A model generated the notes under the pieces. It was not told where the DNA came from. It saw only the letters and a program-made list of their open reading frames with translations, and made no database searches. DNA of 64,000 bases from Physcousia sp015060555 (GTDB taxonomy: Bacteria; Bacteroidota; Bacteroidia; Bacteroidales; Bacteroidaceae), in the NCBI GenBank assembly GCA_015060555.1, contig SUYG01000020.1:57518-121517 (forward strand), given 5' to 3'. Shown here one piece after another: positions 15,387 to 24,748 of this stretch; position 1 is the first letter of the stretch, and each line of letters begins with the position of its first letter. A program made the position numbers and the translations under genes.

Positions 15387-16540
15387 CACACCCCATGAAC
15401 ATCATCATCACACAACTCAAGGACATCCAGACGCCATGTTATCTCTATGACATGAAACTGCTGGCTGACACACTGTCTGCCATCCGATGTGAGACAGCCG
15501 GGCACGACAACTATCATGTTCATTATGCCATCAAGGCCAACGCCAACCCCGCCATCCTGCAGGCTATTGCTGCTGCCGGTTTCGGAGCCGACTGTGTCAG
15601 TGGCGGAGAGATAGAGGTGGCACTGCGTGCCGGCTTCAAGGCCGAGGACATCGCCTTCGCCGGCGTGGGAAAAGCTGACTGGGAGATTCAGCTGGCACTG
15701 GAAAAGGGCATCGGGATGTTCAATGTGGAGAGCATCGAAGAGCTAGAGGTCATCAATGAGCTGGCAACAGCAATGAACAAGTCGGCACGCGTCAGCTTCC
15801 GCATCAATCCCAATGTGGGGGCTCACACACATGCACACATCACCACCGGCAAGGCTGAAAACAAATTCGGCATTGACATGGAGGACATGGTGAAGGTGAT
15901 CCGCATGACAGAGATGATGCCGCTGGTCACCTTCACGGGGCTGCACTTCCACATCGGTTCGCAGCTGCTGGTGATGGATGACTTCGTGGCGCTCTGCTCG
16001 CGTGTGAATGAGCTGCAGGACATCTTGGATGCTGAAGGCATCAACGTGCCGAACATCAATGTCGGCGGCGGATTGGGCATCGACTACGACGAGCCCGACG
16101 TGAACCCCATCCCCAACTTTCGTGCCTATTTCGACACCTTCAAGCAAGGTCTGCGTCTGCGCGAAGGGCAGCAACTACACTTCGAGTTGGGACGTGCCGT
16201 GGTCGGACAGATGGGGTCGCTGCTTACACGCGTGCTATATGTGAAACATGGCAAGCAGAAGCAGTTCGTGATCGTGGATGCCGGCTTCACGGATCTCATA
16301 CGGCCCGCCCTCTATGGCGCTCACCACAAGATTGAGAACTGCACGGCAGCGACAAAGGACACTGCCGTGTATGATGTCGTGGGGCCCATCTGCGAGTCCT
16401 CTGATGTCTTCGCAAAGGATCTGGAGCTGCCTGAAACACATCGGGGCGACCTGCTGCTGTTGCGCTCTGCGGGGGCCTATGGCGAGACCATGGCCTCATG
16501 CTACAACTGCCGCACGCTGCCCAATGTAAAGATGATTTAA
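15383..16540 (+). CDS. lysA: Diaminopimelate decarboxylase
   Basis: PLP enzyme that makes lysine from meso-diaminopimelate. PLP-binding Lys51 lies in HYAIKANANP; GLHFHIGSQ and NVGGGLGIDYDE bind the phosphate; the catalytic CESSDVF and C-terminal GAYGETMASCYNCR are present. Length 385, slightly short for the family but complete. The ATG at 15383 overlaps the lysC stop; an alternative Met at 15395 would also fit. A glycosyltransferase gene follows after 19 bp. Confidence 0.96.
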   Translation: MTHPMNIIITQLKDIQTPCYLYDMKLLADTLSAIRCETAGHDNYHVHYAIKANANPAILQAIAAAGFGADCVSGGEIEVALRAGFKAEDIAFAGVGKADWEIQLALEKGIGMFNVESIEELEVINELATAMNKSARVSFRINPNVGAHTHAHITTGKAENKFGIDMEDMVKVIRMTEMMPLVTFTGLHFHIGSQLLVMDDFVALCSRVNELQDILDAEGINVPNINVGGGLGIDYDEPDVNPIPNFRAYFDTFKQGLRLREGQQLHFELGRAVVGQMGSLLTRVLYVKHGKQKQFVIVDAGFTDLIRPALYGAHHKIENCTAATKDTAVYDVVGPICESSDVFAKDLELPETHRGDLLLLRSAGAYGETMASCYNCRTLPNVKMI

Positions 16541-16559
16541 CCTCAAAATAAGTAAGCCG

Positions 16560-17795
16560 ATGCTATTGCTGTTCAAGATTCTCCTGTTAGCCGCCTTGCT
16601 CATCTGGACATTGGCCATCATCCCTGCCTACCAATATGGTCAGCTGGGGCGCAACCTCCTGAAAATCGACAAACGGCTGAACGCGGTTGAAGAGGACTTG
16701 CCACCACTGACTGTCATCATCGCAGCACACAACCAGGCACCCGCCCTGCGACGCCATTTGCCTGTCATCCTGAATCAGGACTACACCCGCTTCGAAGTCA
16801 TCGTCATCGATATGGCTTCCACGGATGAGACCAAGGATGTGCTGGAGCGGCTGGAGCTGCAATATGCGTATTTGCGCCACACGCACACGCCCTCCTCGGC
16901 TCGCGACATCAGTGTGGAGCGTCTGGCTCTGACACTCGGCTTCAGGGCAGCATCTCATGAATGGGTCGTGATTACACGCCCTGACTGCGAGCCTATCTCC
17001 CCACACTGGCTCACACGCATCGGCGAAACCATCATTCATCCTAAACAGGGGATTCAGAGCCCACGGCTGAAACAGCCCGACATGGTGCTTGGGATGGCTC
17101 GCTTCGACGAGCAGCGCTCCACGTGGCTCGACTACAAGATGGGGTTCTATCGTCTGTGGAACACATTGGAAGGAAGTCGCCATGTGCTCAACGGTCATGC
17201 TGCCGTACGTGCAGATTACTGTAACATCGCCTTCCGCAAGAACTACTTCTTCGAGCAAGGTGGCTTCGCAGACGCGCAGGGCTTAAAAGCCGGTGCCGCA
17301 GAGCTCCTAGTAAACCACACATCCACGCCATACAACACGGCCGCGTTGCTGTTGCCCTCGGCAATGGTGGTGCAGGACATGGTCAACTCTGACAGCTTGT
17401 GGGCCAAACGACGTGTATTCTATGCCGAGACACGCCGCCACCAGCGCCACGCATTCCTCTACAGATTCGTTCAAGCGTGGCATCAGCTGATGCCCTGGCT
17501 CGTGCTCTTCGGAATCGTTATGCCGCTGATTGGCAGCATCATATTCCTTTTCGTAGAACAGGAAGCCGAGGTGCATCGTAACCTCATTGTGCTCACGGTT
17601 GTCCTTGCACTCCTATTGGTGACCTACACCATCACGAAGATTTCCAGCTTACGCATCACCACACGTGCTTTAGGCTGTCGCAGCTACTACCTCTCGTTGA
17701 TACCTCTGGAGCTTCAGTTGCCTGTGCAGAACCTCATGTCCCGTATCACACGGCGTTTTTCTTCGAATAATGAGTTCCGCAAGAAATTCGTGTGA
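16560..17795 (+). CDS. Membrane-associated family 2 glycosyltransferase
   Basis: 411 residues. An N-terminal membrane segment (about 4-24) precedes a GT-A type domain (LTVIIAAHNQAPAL ... FEVIVIDMASTDET). Two hydrophobic segments near the end (about 310-330 and 340-360) suggest a membrane-embedded C-terminus. The usual DxD metal-binding motif is not clear: the corresponding place reads ITRPDCEP, with one aspartate. The substrate is unknown. It lies just after lysA in the same direction, probably in the same transcript, but nothing links it to lysine synthesis. Confidence 0.75.
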   Translation: MLLLFKILLLAALLIWTLAIIPAYQYGQLGRNLLKIDKRLNAVEEDLPPLTVIIAAHNQAPALRRHLPVILNQDYTRFEVIVIDMASTDETKDVLERLELQYAYLRHTHTPSSARDISVERLALTLGFRAASHEWVVITRPDCEPISPHWLTRIGETIIHPKQGIQSPRLKQPDMVLGMARFDEQRSTWLDYKMGFYRLWNTLEGSRHVLNGHAAVRADYCNIAFRKNYFFEQGGFADAQGLKAGAAELLVNHTSTPYNTAALLLPSAMVVQDMVNSDSLWAKRRVFYAETRRHQRHAFLYRFVQAWHQLMPWLVLFGIVMPLIGSIIFLFVEQEAEVHRNLIVLTVVLALLLVTYTITKISSLRITTRALGCRSYYLSLIPLELQLPVQNLMSRITRRFSSNNEFRKKFV

Positions 17796-17796
17796 A

Positions 17797-17846
17797 TCTG
17801 TAACTTGTAAATTGTCTAATTGTAAATTGTCAAATCGTAAATTTAT
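17797..17846. repeat. Word-like repeats before dedA
   Basis: CTTGTAAATTGTC, AATTGTAAATTGTC and AATCGTAAATT words fill the gap between the glycosyltransferase and the DedA gene. Confidence 0.65.
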
Positions 17847-17849
17847 ACA

Positions 17850-18476
17850 ATGTCTTCACTCATTGCTTGGTTTGGTGACCATCTCAACTACTGGACGATA
17901 ACACTTCTGATGACCCTGGAAAGCACCGTTGTGCCCGTGCCCAGCGAATTTGTGGTGGCACCTGCTGCCTACAAAGCGGCTGACGATGGCGAACTGAATG
18001 TCATCCTCATTGTGCTGTTTGCCACCATTGGAGCCAACATCGGCGCCACCATCAACTACATTGTTGCACGCTTTCTGGGACGCCCCATCATCTATTCTTT
18101 TGCCAACAGTCATCTCGGGCATCTCTGTCTGCTCAACGACAAGAAGATACAGAAGACCGAGGATTATTTCAACGAGCACGGTGCTGTCGGCACCCTCATT
18201 GGTCGTCTCGTGCCCGGCATCCGACATCTCATCAGTCTTCCTGCAGGACTGGCCAGAATGCCCTACCTACGCTTCTTGCTATACACCACCATCGGCGCAG
18301 GAGCCTGGAACATCATCCTGGCTGTAATTGGTTACAGGTTGCAAAGTTACATCCCAGAGGATGAGCTGTTGGAGACGGTCGAGAAATACAGCCATGAAAT
18401 TGGTCTCGGCATGGTAGCCCTCTTCATAGGGCTCATCGCCTACCTCATCTTCAAGTCAAGAAAAGGTAAGCAATAA
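17850..18476 (+). CDS. DedA-family membrane protein
   Basis: 208-residue polytopic inner-membrane protein of the DedA/SNARE-associated family, members of which act in lipid-carrier (undecaprenyl phosphate) recycling and membrane homeostasis. Family features are ESTVVPVPSEF near the N-terminus and GRLVPGIRHLISLPAGLARM in the middle, followed by GAGAWN and a C-terminal membrane helix with a basic tail (SRKGKQ). A hairpin lies 25 bp after the stop. Confidence 0.9.
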   Translation: MSSLIAWFGDHLNYWTITLLMTLESTVVPVPSEFVVAPAAYKAADDGELNVILIVLFATIGANIGATINYIVARFLGRPIIYSFANSHLGHLCLLNDKKIQKTEDYFNEHGAVGTLIGRLVPGIRHLISLPAGLARMPYLRFLLYTTIGAGAWNIILAVIGYRLQSYIPEDELLETVEKYSHEIGLGMVALFIGLIAYLIFKSRKGKQ

Positions 18477-18500
18477 ATTCGTAAATGGCGGTTAGGAGAG

Positions 18501-18524
18501 TAAAATGGGCAAAAGCCCATTTTA
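18501..18524. terminator. Bidirectional hairpin between convergent genes
   Basis: TAAAATGGGC and GCCCATTTTA form a perfect 10-bp stem with an AAAA loop between the dedA stop and the LytTR regulator stop. A second short stem (TGGCC/GGCCA) follows at about 18544-18558. Confidence 0.65.
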
Positions 18525-18577
18525 GATATGACTGAATGTCATTTTGGCCCGAAAGGCCAGAGCAAGTGCCTATAGCG

Positions 18578-19297
18578 TTACCGCCCCAAGAACTTCGTGT
18601 TCAGATACTCCTGAAAGGCCTCCTTGTAGAGGTCGCCAATGGGTATGTCAGTATCTGAATCAAGGGTCACGCGGTTTTTGGTAACCTCTTGGATCTTGGT
18701 GAGATTGACAATGTAGGAACGGTGGATGCGCATGAAGTAGTTGGGCAGATACTCCTCCATCTTTTTCATGGACAGCAGAGTGATGATGGGCTTGGGCTGG
18801 TCGTCAAGAAAGACCTTAAGATACTCGCTCATGGCTTCAACGTAGCGGATATCCGGGATGTTCACATTGATGATTCGATGGTCGGACTTCAGGAAGAGCG
18901 TCTCCACTTGCGGTGCTGGCTTCTCGTCGGCCACGCGAGCACCCTCTACCCTATCCAATAAGCGCTGAGCTGCACGCTGGAAATCCTGAAGGCCAAAAGG
19001 CTTCAGCAGATAATCAACAGCATTCACCCGAAAGCCCTCGACAGCATATTCGGAATAGGCCGTAGTAAAGATAACAAGCGGCGGTACGGCCAACGACTTC
19101 ACGAAATCCATGCCATTGAGGTCAGGCATATTGATGTCACAAAAGATGGCATCAACACAATCGTGTTCCAGAAAAGTGCGTGCTTCAACAGCACTCTGGC
19201 ACTGAGCCGCAAGTTTAAGGAACGGAACTTTCTGAATATAAGCCACAAGTTGCTTCAGCGCAAGCGGCTCATCATCAATGGCAAGGCAACGAATCAT
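18578..19297 (-). CDS. LytTR-family response regulator
   Basis: 239 residues. The receiver domain (1-120) has acidic residues IDDE, phospho-acceptor Asp54 in FCDINMPDLNG and Lys99 in LLKPF. The C-terminal LytTR DNA-binding domain (about 135-239) includes IRYVEAMSEYLKVFL and MRIHRSYIVNL. It is 30 bp downstream of the LytS-type kinase gene, its obvious partner, and is last in a four-gene unit with two secreted proteins, which it may regulate. Confidence 0.95.
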   Translation of the reverse strand: MIRCLAIDDEPLALKQLVAYIQKVPFLKLAAQCQSAVEARTFLEHDCVDAIFCDINMPDLNGMDFVKSLAVPPLVIFTTAYSEYAVEGFRVNAVDYLLKPFGLQDFQRAAQRLLDRVEGARVADEKPAPQVETLFLKSDHRIINVNIPDIRYVEAMSEYLKVFLDDQPKPIITLLSMKKMEEYLPNYFMRIHRSYIVNLTKIQEVTKNRVTLDSDTDIPIGDLYKEAFQEYLNTKFLGR

Positions 19298-19327
19298 AGA
19301 GAGGGATAATAGAATGGGGTTACTTGT

Positions 19328-20398
19328 TTATAGAAGAGGCAGCGTTAGCTCCACCAGATACTCTTTGGGGCTATCCTGGATGTTGAGGATATAGCGGTGA
19401 CTATATAGAAGATCCAGGCGTTTACGGACATTGGCAAGACCAACACCGCCCTTCTCCTGGTTGGGATTTTCTGTCTTGGAGTTGCGGCAGACGAAGCGGA
19501 GATGACCATCCTTGGCCACAACTACGATCTCAATAAATGATATGCTCTGGTAGCTGATGCCATGTTTGAAGGCATTCTCGATGAAGGTGATCAGGATCAA
19601 TGGCGGTACATGACGGTCGGGAACTTGGGATGGGATCGTGAGGGTGATTCTCACCTTTTCCGTATAGCGCAACTGCATCAGCGAGACATAGTGCTGAATG
19701 AAATCAAGTTCACGCGAGAGTGGCACACTCTGCCTGTTGCCCTCATAAAGTACGAAGCGCATCATCTTGGACAGTTCCAGAATGGTGTCCTTCGCCTGCT
19801 CTGGGTCGATATCCACCAAAGCGTGGATATTGTTGAGCGTGTTCATGAAGAAGTGCGGATTGATTTGGTAACGCAAGTACTCCAGTTGTTGTTCCAGATT
19901 CTCCTTCTCCAATTCTGCCAGCCGCTTCTGGTCGTCACGTGTACGGAAATACCCTTTGATGCCAATGTTGGCACCAAAGATGAGAATCAGGACAATAACG
20001 GCCATGATGTCGTGTTCGCCCACGATAGGCGGTGGCGGTGGCGGATTGTCGAACTGCGGACGATGGTGCTCCACTCGCTCGCGACTCGGCCTGTGGTCGC
20101 CATGGTCAGGACCAGTATTGCATTGGTACAACGTAAAGGCAGCAAGCAAACTGACAACAATTGCAATGTAGGCAGTTCGCCTGTGTTGATACACCAGCAA
20201 TGGGGCCAACAAGAAATTATGGACAAGGAACAAGAATAGATAGAGCGCATAATGCCGCCACACGACGAAAGCGTCGTGCCAGCTGAACATAAAGCCTGCA
20301 TCGCCGACAGAGCGAACATACAGACTCAGCAGCGGAGCTGCAAAAAGCAAGCTCCACACTGCCAAGTAGATGATGTTTTCCTGCCGTGACTGTTTCAT
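19328..20398 (-). CDS. LytS/YehU-type sensor histidine kinase
   Basis: 356 residues with four membrane segments (about 8-27, 48-70, 74-92, 130-148), a short coiled coil (about 155-178), the His_kinase box with His182 in YQINPHFFMNTLNNIHA, and a C-terminal ATPase domain (PPLILITFIENAFKHG, GGVGLANVRKRL). The predicted periplasmic loop at 93-128 is rich in His and Pro (His99, His102, His111, His112, then six prolines), an unusual sensor segment. Its ATG overlaps the upstream gene by 4 bp. Confidence 0.93.
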   Translation of the reverse strand: MKQSRQENIIYLAVWSLLFAAPLLSLYVRSVGDAGFMFSWHDAFVVWRHYALYLFLFLVHNFLLAPLLVYQHRRTAYIAIVVSLLAAFTLYQCNTGPDHGDHRPSRERVEHHRPQFDNPPPPPPIVGEHDIMAVIVLILIFGANIGIKGYFRTRDDQKRLAELEKENLEQQLEYLRYQINPHFFMNTLNNIHALVDIDPEQAKDTILELSKMMRFVLYEGNRQSVPLSRELDFIQHYVSLMQLRYTEKVRITLTIPSQVPDRHVPPLILITFIENAFKHGISYQSISFIEIVVVAKDGHLRFVCRNSKTENPNQEKGGVGLANVRKRLDLLYSHRYILNIQDSPKEYLVELTLPLL

Positions 20399-22245
20399 CT
20401 GCCTGAATAGCTTGTTGATGCTTTACATGAAGATGAAGAGGAACCTATGGTCACGGTGTAGCTTGTGCCAGAAGTCATGTTGGGGCAACTCAGCAGATAG
20501 CTGAAGCTTCCACCCTCGCCAGGCCTTTTGCCACCAGGACCGCCGGGACCACCGCCACCAGATGATGGAGAGTAACCTGTCGGAACAGTGAAGGAGGCCA
20601 AAGAAGTAGTTCCGCTCTTCACGCTGACAGCAGTTCCTGCAGTGACGCTGCCTGAAGCGCTCAATACGCACTGCGAGCCCGTCGTTGCCGTAACGCTGTT
20701 GTTGCCGCCGCCAATGCCCATGACGGTGCCGCCCGTGATATAAAGATAGTAGCGCTCGGCTGCGTCAAGACCACACTCAGGCTGTCCTGCGCCACAGGCG
20801 AGAACGGTGCCGCCGGAGATGTACATATTGCCATTGCTGTCGATGCCGTCGTTGCCGTTGGAGATACCTGTAATGGTGCCGCCCTTCAAGTACATGTGGC
20901 TGGCGGAATTGATGGCGTCGTCCGAAGAGCTGAGAGCATAGACGGTGCCGTCAGTGATGGTAAGCGTGCCTTTGGTTTCAATGGCCTCATGGCTGTTGGA
21001 TGTGGCTGTAACGCTGCCACCGCTGACTGTCATATTACCGTCGCTCTTGATGGCTTTGGGCTGTGCCTTGCTTGAGCTGTAAGAGTAGGTGCCACCTGTT
21101 GTCGTGGCTGTGATGTTGCCACCCGTGATGTCCAGCGTGCCATCTGCCTTGATGCACTTACCGCCGGAACCTGTAGATTTCAGCGTCAATGTACCACCGC
21201 TGATGGTCATGTTCCCATCGGCATTAAGACAGCTGCATCCTTTCGCATCTCTGTCAGTAGCGTCATAGGTGCCAGCACCGGACGTGGTAATATTGATGGT
21301 GCCATCAGTGATTTTCAGGTCGCCATCGGCTTTTACGCCCTTCGAAGCAGCGGCTGTCGTTGTGACCTTTAAGGTTCCGCCTTCAAGATACACGTTGCCA
21401 CTGTCTTCATCCTCATGCTCTTCTGTCTCGCCTGTGGAAGAGGTCCCATCCAAATCACACTGGATGCCGTCATCGCCAACGCCGCTAATGGTTACGGTGC
21501 CGCTTCGCATCCGCATATACTCTTCGCAGTTGATGCCGTCGCCCACAGCCGAGGTGATGTTCAACACGAGGTTTTTTATGGAGACATACGAAGCACTCTT
21601 AATGGCATGATTCGTCTTTCCAACAACATTCAAGGTGCCATTGCCTTGAAGCTGTAGCTGCCCCTTGCTGTATATGCAAGCTTTCTGGGAACCATTGGAA
21701 CCGTCTGTCAGCGTGTTGACCGTTTCTTTCTTGGCGGCCAACTGAATGCGCTTGGAGTTGGTAATCGTGATGGCTGCATCGTTAGGGTTTGTCAATGTGA
21801 GACCAGCCAGAGATACGGTACATTTATAGGAGCCACCTAAAGAGAAGGAACCATTGGTGGTGCTGCCACTCAGCTGATAGGTAATCTCGTCGTCATCCAC
21901 GGCTTCCGTATTGCTTTGTACGATGGTGACATGAGCGCCATTGATGGTTGCTGTGACATACGGCGCTACGTTACCGGCAACCGTCACCGTTGCCGAAGAG
22001 CCATTGTAAACGATGTCAACAAGGTTGTCCGTCACAGATGTCTGATCAATGCTCATACTGGTGATGTCGCTGATGTTGAATGTCTTATTCTGAACCGTCA
22101 ACGTAGAGCCATCCTGATATGTCATCTCACCTGTCTGGGATGAGGGGAACTGATAAGTCACATTGCCGACTTGCACGTTCAGCGTCTGTGCACTTATGGC
22201 AATCGTTAGCACAAGGGCTGTGAAGAGTGTATATATCTTTTTCAT
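20395..22245 (-). CDS. Secreted carbohydrate-binding domain repeat protein
   Basis: 616 residues with signal peptide MKKIYTLFTALVLTIAISAQ. The body (about 150-540) is made of repeats of roughly 22-35 residues in which 'GxxTIxGGTLxxxxxG' strands alternate with NADGN, KADGT and KSDGN turns, as in a right-handed beta-helix; it matches the Bacteroidetes carbohydrate-binding (DUF4353-type) proteins. A Gly/Pro-rich linker (SSGGGGPGGPGG) precedes a final strand-rich tail. It has no visible catalytic centre. Both ends overlap neighbours by 4 bp, so it is made together with the kinase and the small secreted protein. Confidence 0.8.
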   Translation of the reverse strand: MKKIYTLFTALVLTIAISAQTLNVQVGNVTYQFPSSQTGEMTYQDGSTLTVQNKTFNISDITSMSIDQTSVTDNLVDIVYNGSSATVTVAGNVAPYVTATINGAHVTIVQSNTEAVDDDEITYQLSGSTTNGSFSLGGSYKCTVSLAGLTLTNPNDAAITITNSKRIQLAAKKETVNTLTDGSNGSQKACIYSKGQLQLQGNGTLNVVGKTNHAIKSASYVSIKNLVLNITSAVGDGINCEEYMRMRSGTVTISGVGDDGIQCDLDGTSSTGETEEHEDEDSGNVYLEGGTLKVTTTAAASKGVKADGDLKITDGTINITTSGAGTYDATDRDAKGCSCLNADGNMTISGGTLTLKSTGSGGKCIKADGTLDITGGNITATTTGGTYSYSSSKAQPKAIKSDGNMTVSGGSVTATSNSHEAIETKGTLTITDGTVYALSSSDDAINSASHMYLKGGTITGISNGNDGIDSNGNMYISGGTVLACGAGQPECGLDAAERYYLYITGGTVMGIGGGNNSVTATTGSQCVLSASGSVTAGTAVSVKSGTTSLASFTVPTGYSPSSGGGGPGGPGGKRPGEGGSFSYLLSCPNMTSGTSYTVTIGSSSSSCKASTSYSGR

Positions 22246-22649
22246 TTTACAGCTATTTTACTGATTCCTTCTTTTGTTTTGATAATATACACACCTCGTG
22301 TCAATTTGCCTTTGGACGATGTTCCTCTCAACACAAGCTTACCGCTGAGATCGTAAACTTCATCATCCTTTGAAAGCATGCGGTCAATCGACAAGTTGTC
22401 AATGGACTCTATGTCGGTTGTGGTTTCACTGGTTGTCGTGAAATACATCTTTGCAAGATTGGAGAGCGTAAACGTCTGTGAACCTGCAGTCAATGTTGTT
22501 TCGCTAAACGATAGCTTCAGCGACTCAACGGACACAGAGACTTTGGCTCCGTCGGTCATTTCAAACGTCAGGTAGGGATAGTCTTCAGCCTGGGCTACAA
22601 GTGTACTACCCCATACCATCAGTAGTAATACAAATTTTCTCATGAACAT
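22242..22649 (-). CDS. Small secreted protein with sorting-like tail
   Basis: 135 residues: signal peptide (MRKFVLLLMVWGSTLVAQA from an internal Met), a short strand-rich part resembling the N-terminus of the downstream repeat protein (YLTFEMTDGAKVSV, FTLSNLAKMYF), and a tail with VYDLSGKLVL and GVYIIKTKEG. That tail resembles C-terminal sorting or anchoring tails of Bacteroidetes secreted proteins. It is first in the four-gene unit, behind the promoter at 22681-22713. Function unknown. Confidence 0.75.
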   Translation of the reverse strand: MFMRKFVLLLMVWGSTLVAQAEDYPYLTFEMTDGAKVSVSVESLKLSFSETTLTAGSQTFTLSNLAKMYFTTTSETTTDIESIDNLSIDRMLSKDDEVYDLSGKLVLRGTSSKGKLTRGVYIIKTKEGISKIAVK

Positions 22650-22680
22650 ATACGTTTGTTGAAATTGAATGATTTTGGTG

Positions 22681-22713
22681 CAAAGATAAGGTATTCTCTA
22701 CGATTCCACCAAA
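22681..22713 (-). promoter_or_regulatory. Promoter of the LytTR/beta-helix operon
   Basis: Minus strand: TTTG (22710-22713), a 21-nt spacer, TATCTTTG (22681-22688), about 25 nt before the likely RNA start-to-ATG leader. It lies directly after the end of ligA. Confidence 0.7.
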
Positions 22714-22735
22714 TTTATTCAACAAAACGGTTGTT

Positions 22736-24748
22736 TCATTCAGCGGAAATCATTTGTAGGAATTCGTCTTCCGAAATGATGGGGATGTTAAGTTTCTGTG
22801 CTTTCTCCAGTTTCGCAGGACCCATATTGTCACCGGCAAGGATGAAGGAGGTCTTTGCAGAGATGCTGCCTGTGTTGTGCCCTCCATGCTGTTCGATGAG
22901 GGATTTGTATTCATCGCGTGAGTGGTGTGTGAAGACGCCACTAATGACGATGGTCTTACCAGCAAGGCGGTCGCTTTGTGCGGCGAGGCGCTCTTCGGAA
23001 AGGCTGAATTGGAGGCCGTGAGAACGCAGGCGCTCGAGGAGGAAGACGTTATCCATGTCTGCGAACCAACGAATCACACTCTCTGCGATGGCCAGACCAA
23101 TGGTGTTCACGGCCATAAGCTCTTCGAGGGAGGCACGTGAGAGACTGTCTATATCATGGAATCGCTGTGCCAGAATCTTGGCTACGGTTTCGCCCACGAA
23201 GCGGATGCCGAGTGCGAAGAGGACGCGGTCGAAGGGAACCTGACGGGAATCGTCGATAGCCTTGATGGTCTTCCGTGCCGAACGGATGCGGCTGTCGTTG
23301 AAGCCACTGAGCTGGTCCACGGTAAGGTCGTAGAGGTCTGCGATGTTGTGGATAAGCCCACGTGCGTAGAGGTCGTCGATTGTTTCAGGGCCCAGAGTGT
23401 CGATGTTCATGGCGCGACGGCTGACGAAGTGTTCAATACGTCCCTTGATTTGTGGGGGACAGCCACTTTCGTTAGGGCAGTACCAGGCAGCTTCACCAGG
23501 GAATCGCACTAACTCGGTGCCACACTCGGGACAGCGCCTGATGAATTCCACACGCGGGCCTCGGTCGGGGGTGATGAAGGCTTCGTCAACAGCCACAATT
23601 TTGGGGATGATTTCTCCACCTTTCTCCACCAGCACATGGTCCCCCAAGTGCAAATCCAACGCAGCCATGAAGTCGGCATTGTGAAGGGTGGCACGACGTA
23701 CGATGGTGCCAGAGAGCTGCACGGGTTCCATGTTAGCAACCGGCGTGACGGCACCAGTGCGCCCAACCTGGAAGGTAACTTCACGCAAGATGGTGCTCTG
23801 CTGCTCGGCCTGGAATTTGTAGGCAATGGCCCAGCGAGGTGACTTGGCTGTCATGCCAAGTGCTCGCTGCTGGCGCAGGGAGTTGACTTTAAGAACAATG
23901 CCATCTGTGGCGACGGGGAGGTTCTTGCGTTCCGTGTCCCAGTAGTCTATGTATGCATTGATTTCGTCTAATGTACGCACTTTCTGCATGTGCCGGCTTA
24001 TCTGGAAGCCCCAGGAACGTGCTGCTTGCAGGTTCTCAAAATGACCGTCGGAAGGAATCTCGTCGCCAAGGAGATAATAGAGATATGCATCCAGTTTGCG
24101 CTGTGCTACGACAGCGGTTTGCTTGCTCTTGAGCGTACCGCTGGCGGCGTTGCGAGGATTGGCGAAAAGGGGCTCTTCGCGCTGCTCGCGCTCGCGGTTG
24201 AGGGCCTCGAAGCTGGCCCACGGCATCAATATCTCGCCGCGGATTTCGAAGGCTTGTGGCCAACCTGTTCCGGGAGCAAGCTGCAGGGGGATGGAACGAA
24301 TGGTGCGGACGTTGGACGTGACATCATCACCCTGAATGCCGTCGCCTCGGGTGACAGCACGCACAAGAGCGCCTTTTTCGTAGTGAAGCGAGATGCTGAG
24401 GCCATCAAATTTCAACTCACAACAGATCTCGAAATCTTCACCGGAAAGCCCTTCGCGAACGCGCTCATAGAATTCTGCCACCTCACCCTTGTTGTAGGTG
24501 TTGGACAGCGAGAGCATGGGGCGCTCATGGAGAACGGTCTCAAACTCCTGATTAAGGTCGCTGCCTACACGCTGCGTGGGTGAATTGGGATCTGCGAGCT
24601 CGGGGTGAAGCGATTCCAGGTCAGAGAGCTCACGCAGCAGGCGGTCAAAGTCCTGATCGCTGATGACAGGAGCATTGAGAACATAGTAGTTGTAATTATG
24701 CTTATGGAGCTCCTTTCGGAGCTCCATAATACGATCTTGTTCTGTCAT
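22736..24748 (-). CDS. ligA: NAD-dependent DNA ligase
   Basis: Seals nicks in replication and repair using NAD+. The 670 residues include the adenylation domain with nucleophile Lys113 in CELKFDGLSIS, the OB fold (GRTGAVTPVANMEPV), a four-cysteine zinc finger (CPECG ... CPNESGCPP), helix-hairpin-helix motifs and a C-terminal BRCT domain (about 590-670, GKTIVISGVFTHHSR). Its ATG shares one base with the stop of the upstream SusD-like gene (TAATG), so this housekeeping gene seems to be the last cistron of a nutrient-uptake operon. Confidence 0.98.
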   Translation of the reverse strand: MTEQDRIMELRKELHKHNYNYYVLNAPVISDQDFDRLLRELSDLESLHPELADPNSPTQRVGSDLNQEFETVLHERPMLSLSNTYNKGEVAEFYERVREGLSGEDFEICCELKFDGLSISLHYEKGALVRAVTRGDGIQGDDVTSNVRTIRSIPLQLAPGTGWPQAFEIRGEILMPWASFEALNREREQREEPLFANPRNAASGTLKSKQTAVVAQRKLDAYLYYLLGDEIPSDGHFENLQAARSWGFQISRHMQKVRTLDEINAYIDYWDTERKNLPVATDGIVLKVNSLRQQRALGMTAKSPRWAIAYKFQAEQQSTILREVTFQVGRTGAVTPVANMEPVQLSGTIVRRATLHNADFMAALDLHLGDHVLVEKGGEIIPKIVAVDEAFITPDRGPRVEFIRRCPECGTELVRFPGEAAWYCPNESGCPPQIKGRIEHFVSRRAMNIDTLGPETIDDLYARGLIHNIADLYDLTVDQLSGFNDSRIRSARKTIKAIDDSRQVPFDRVLFALGIRFVGETVAKILAQRFHDIDSLSRASLEELMAVNTIGLAIAESVIRWFADMDNVFLLERLRSHGLQFSLSEERLAAQSDRLAGKTIVISGVFTHHSRDEYKSLIEQHGGHNTGSISAKTSFILAGDNMGPAKLEKAQKLNIPIISEDEFLQMISAE

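Noticed and set aside
22690..22740. Terminator after ligA
   Set aside because: A weak AACAA/TTTGTT pairing exists but the stem is short and overlaps the next promoter, so I do not call it.
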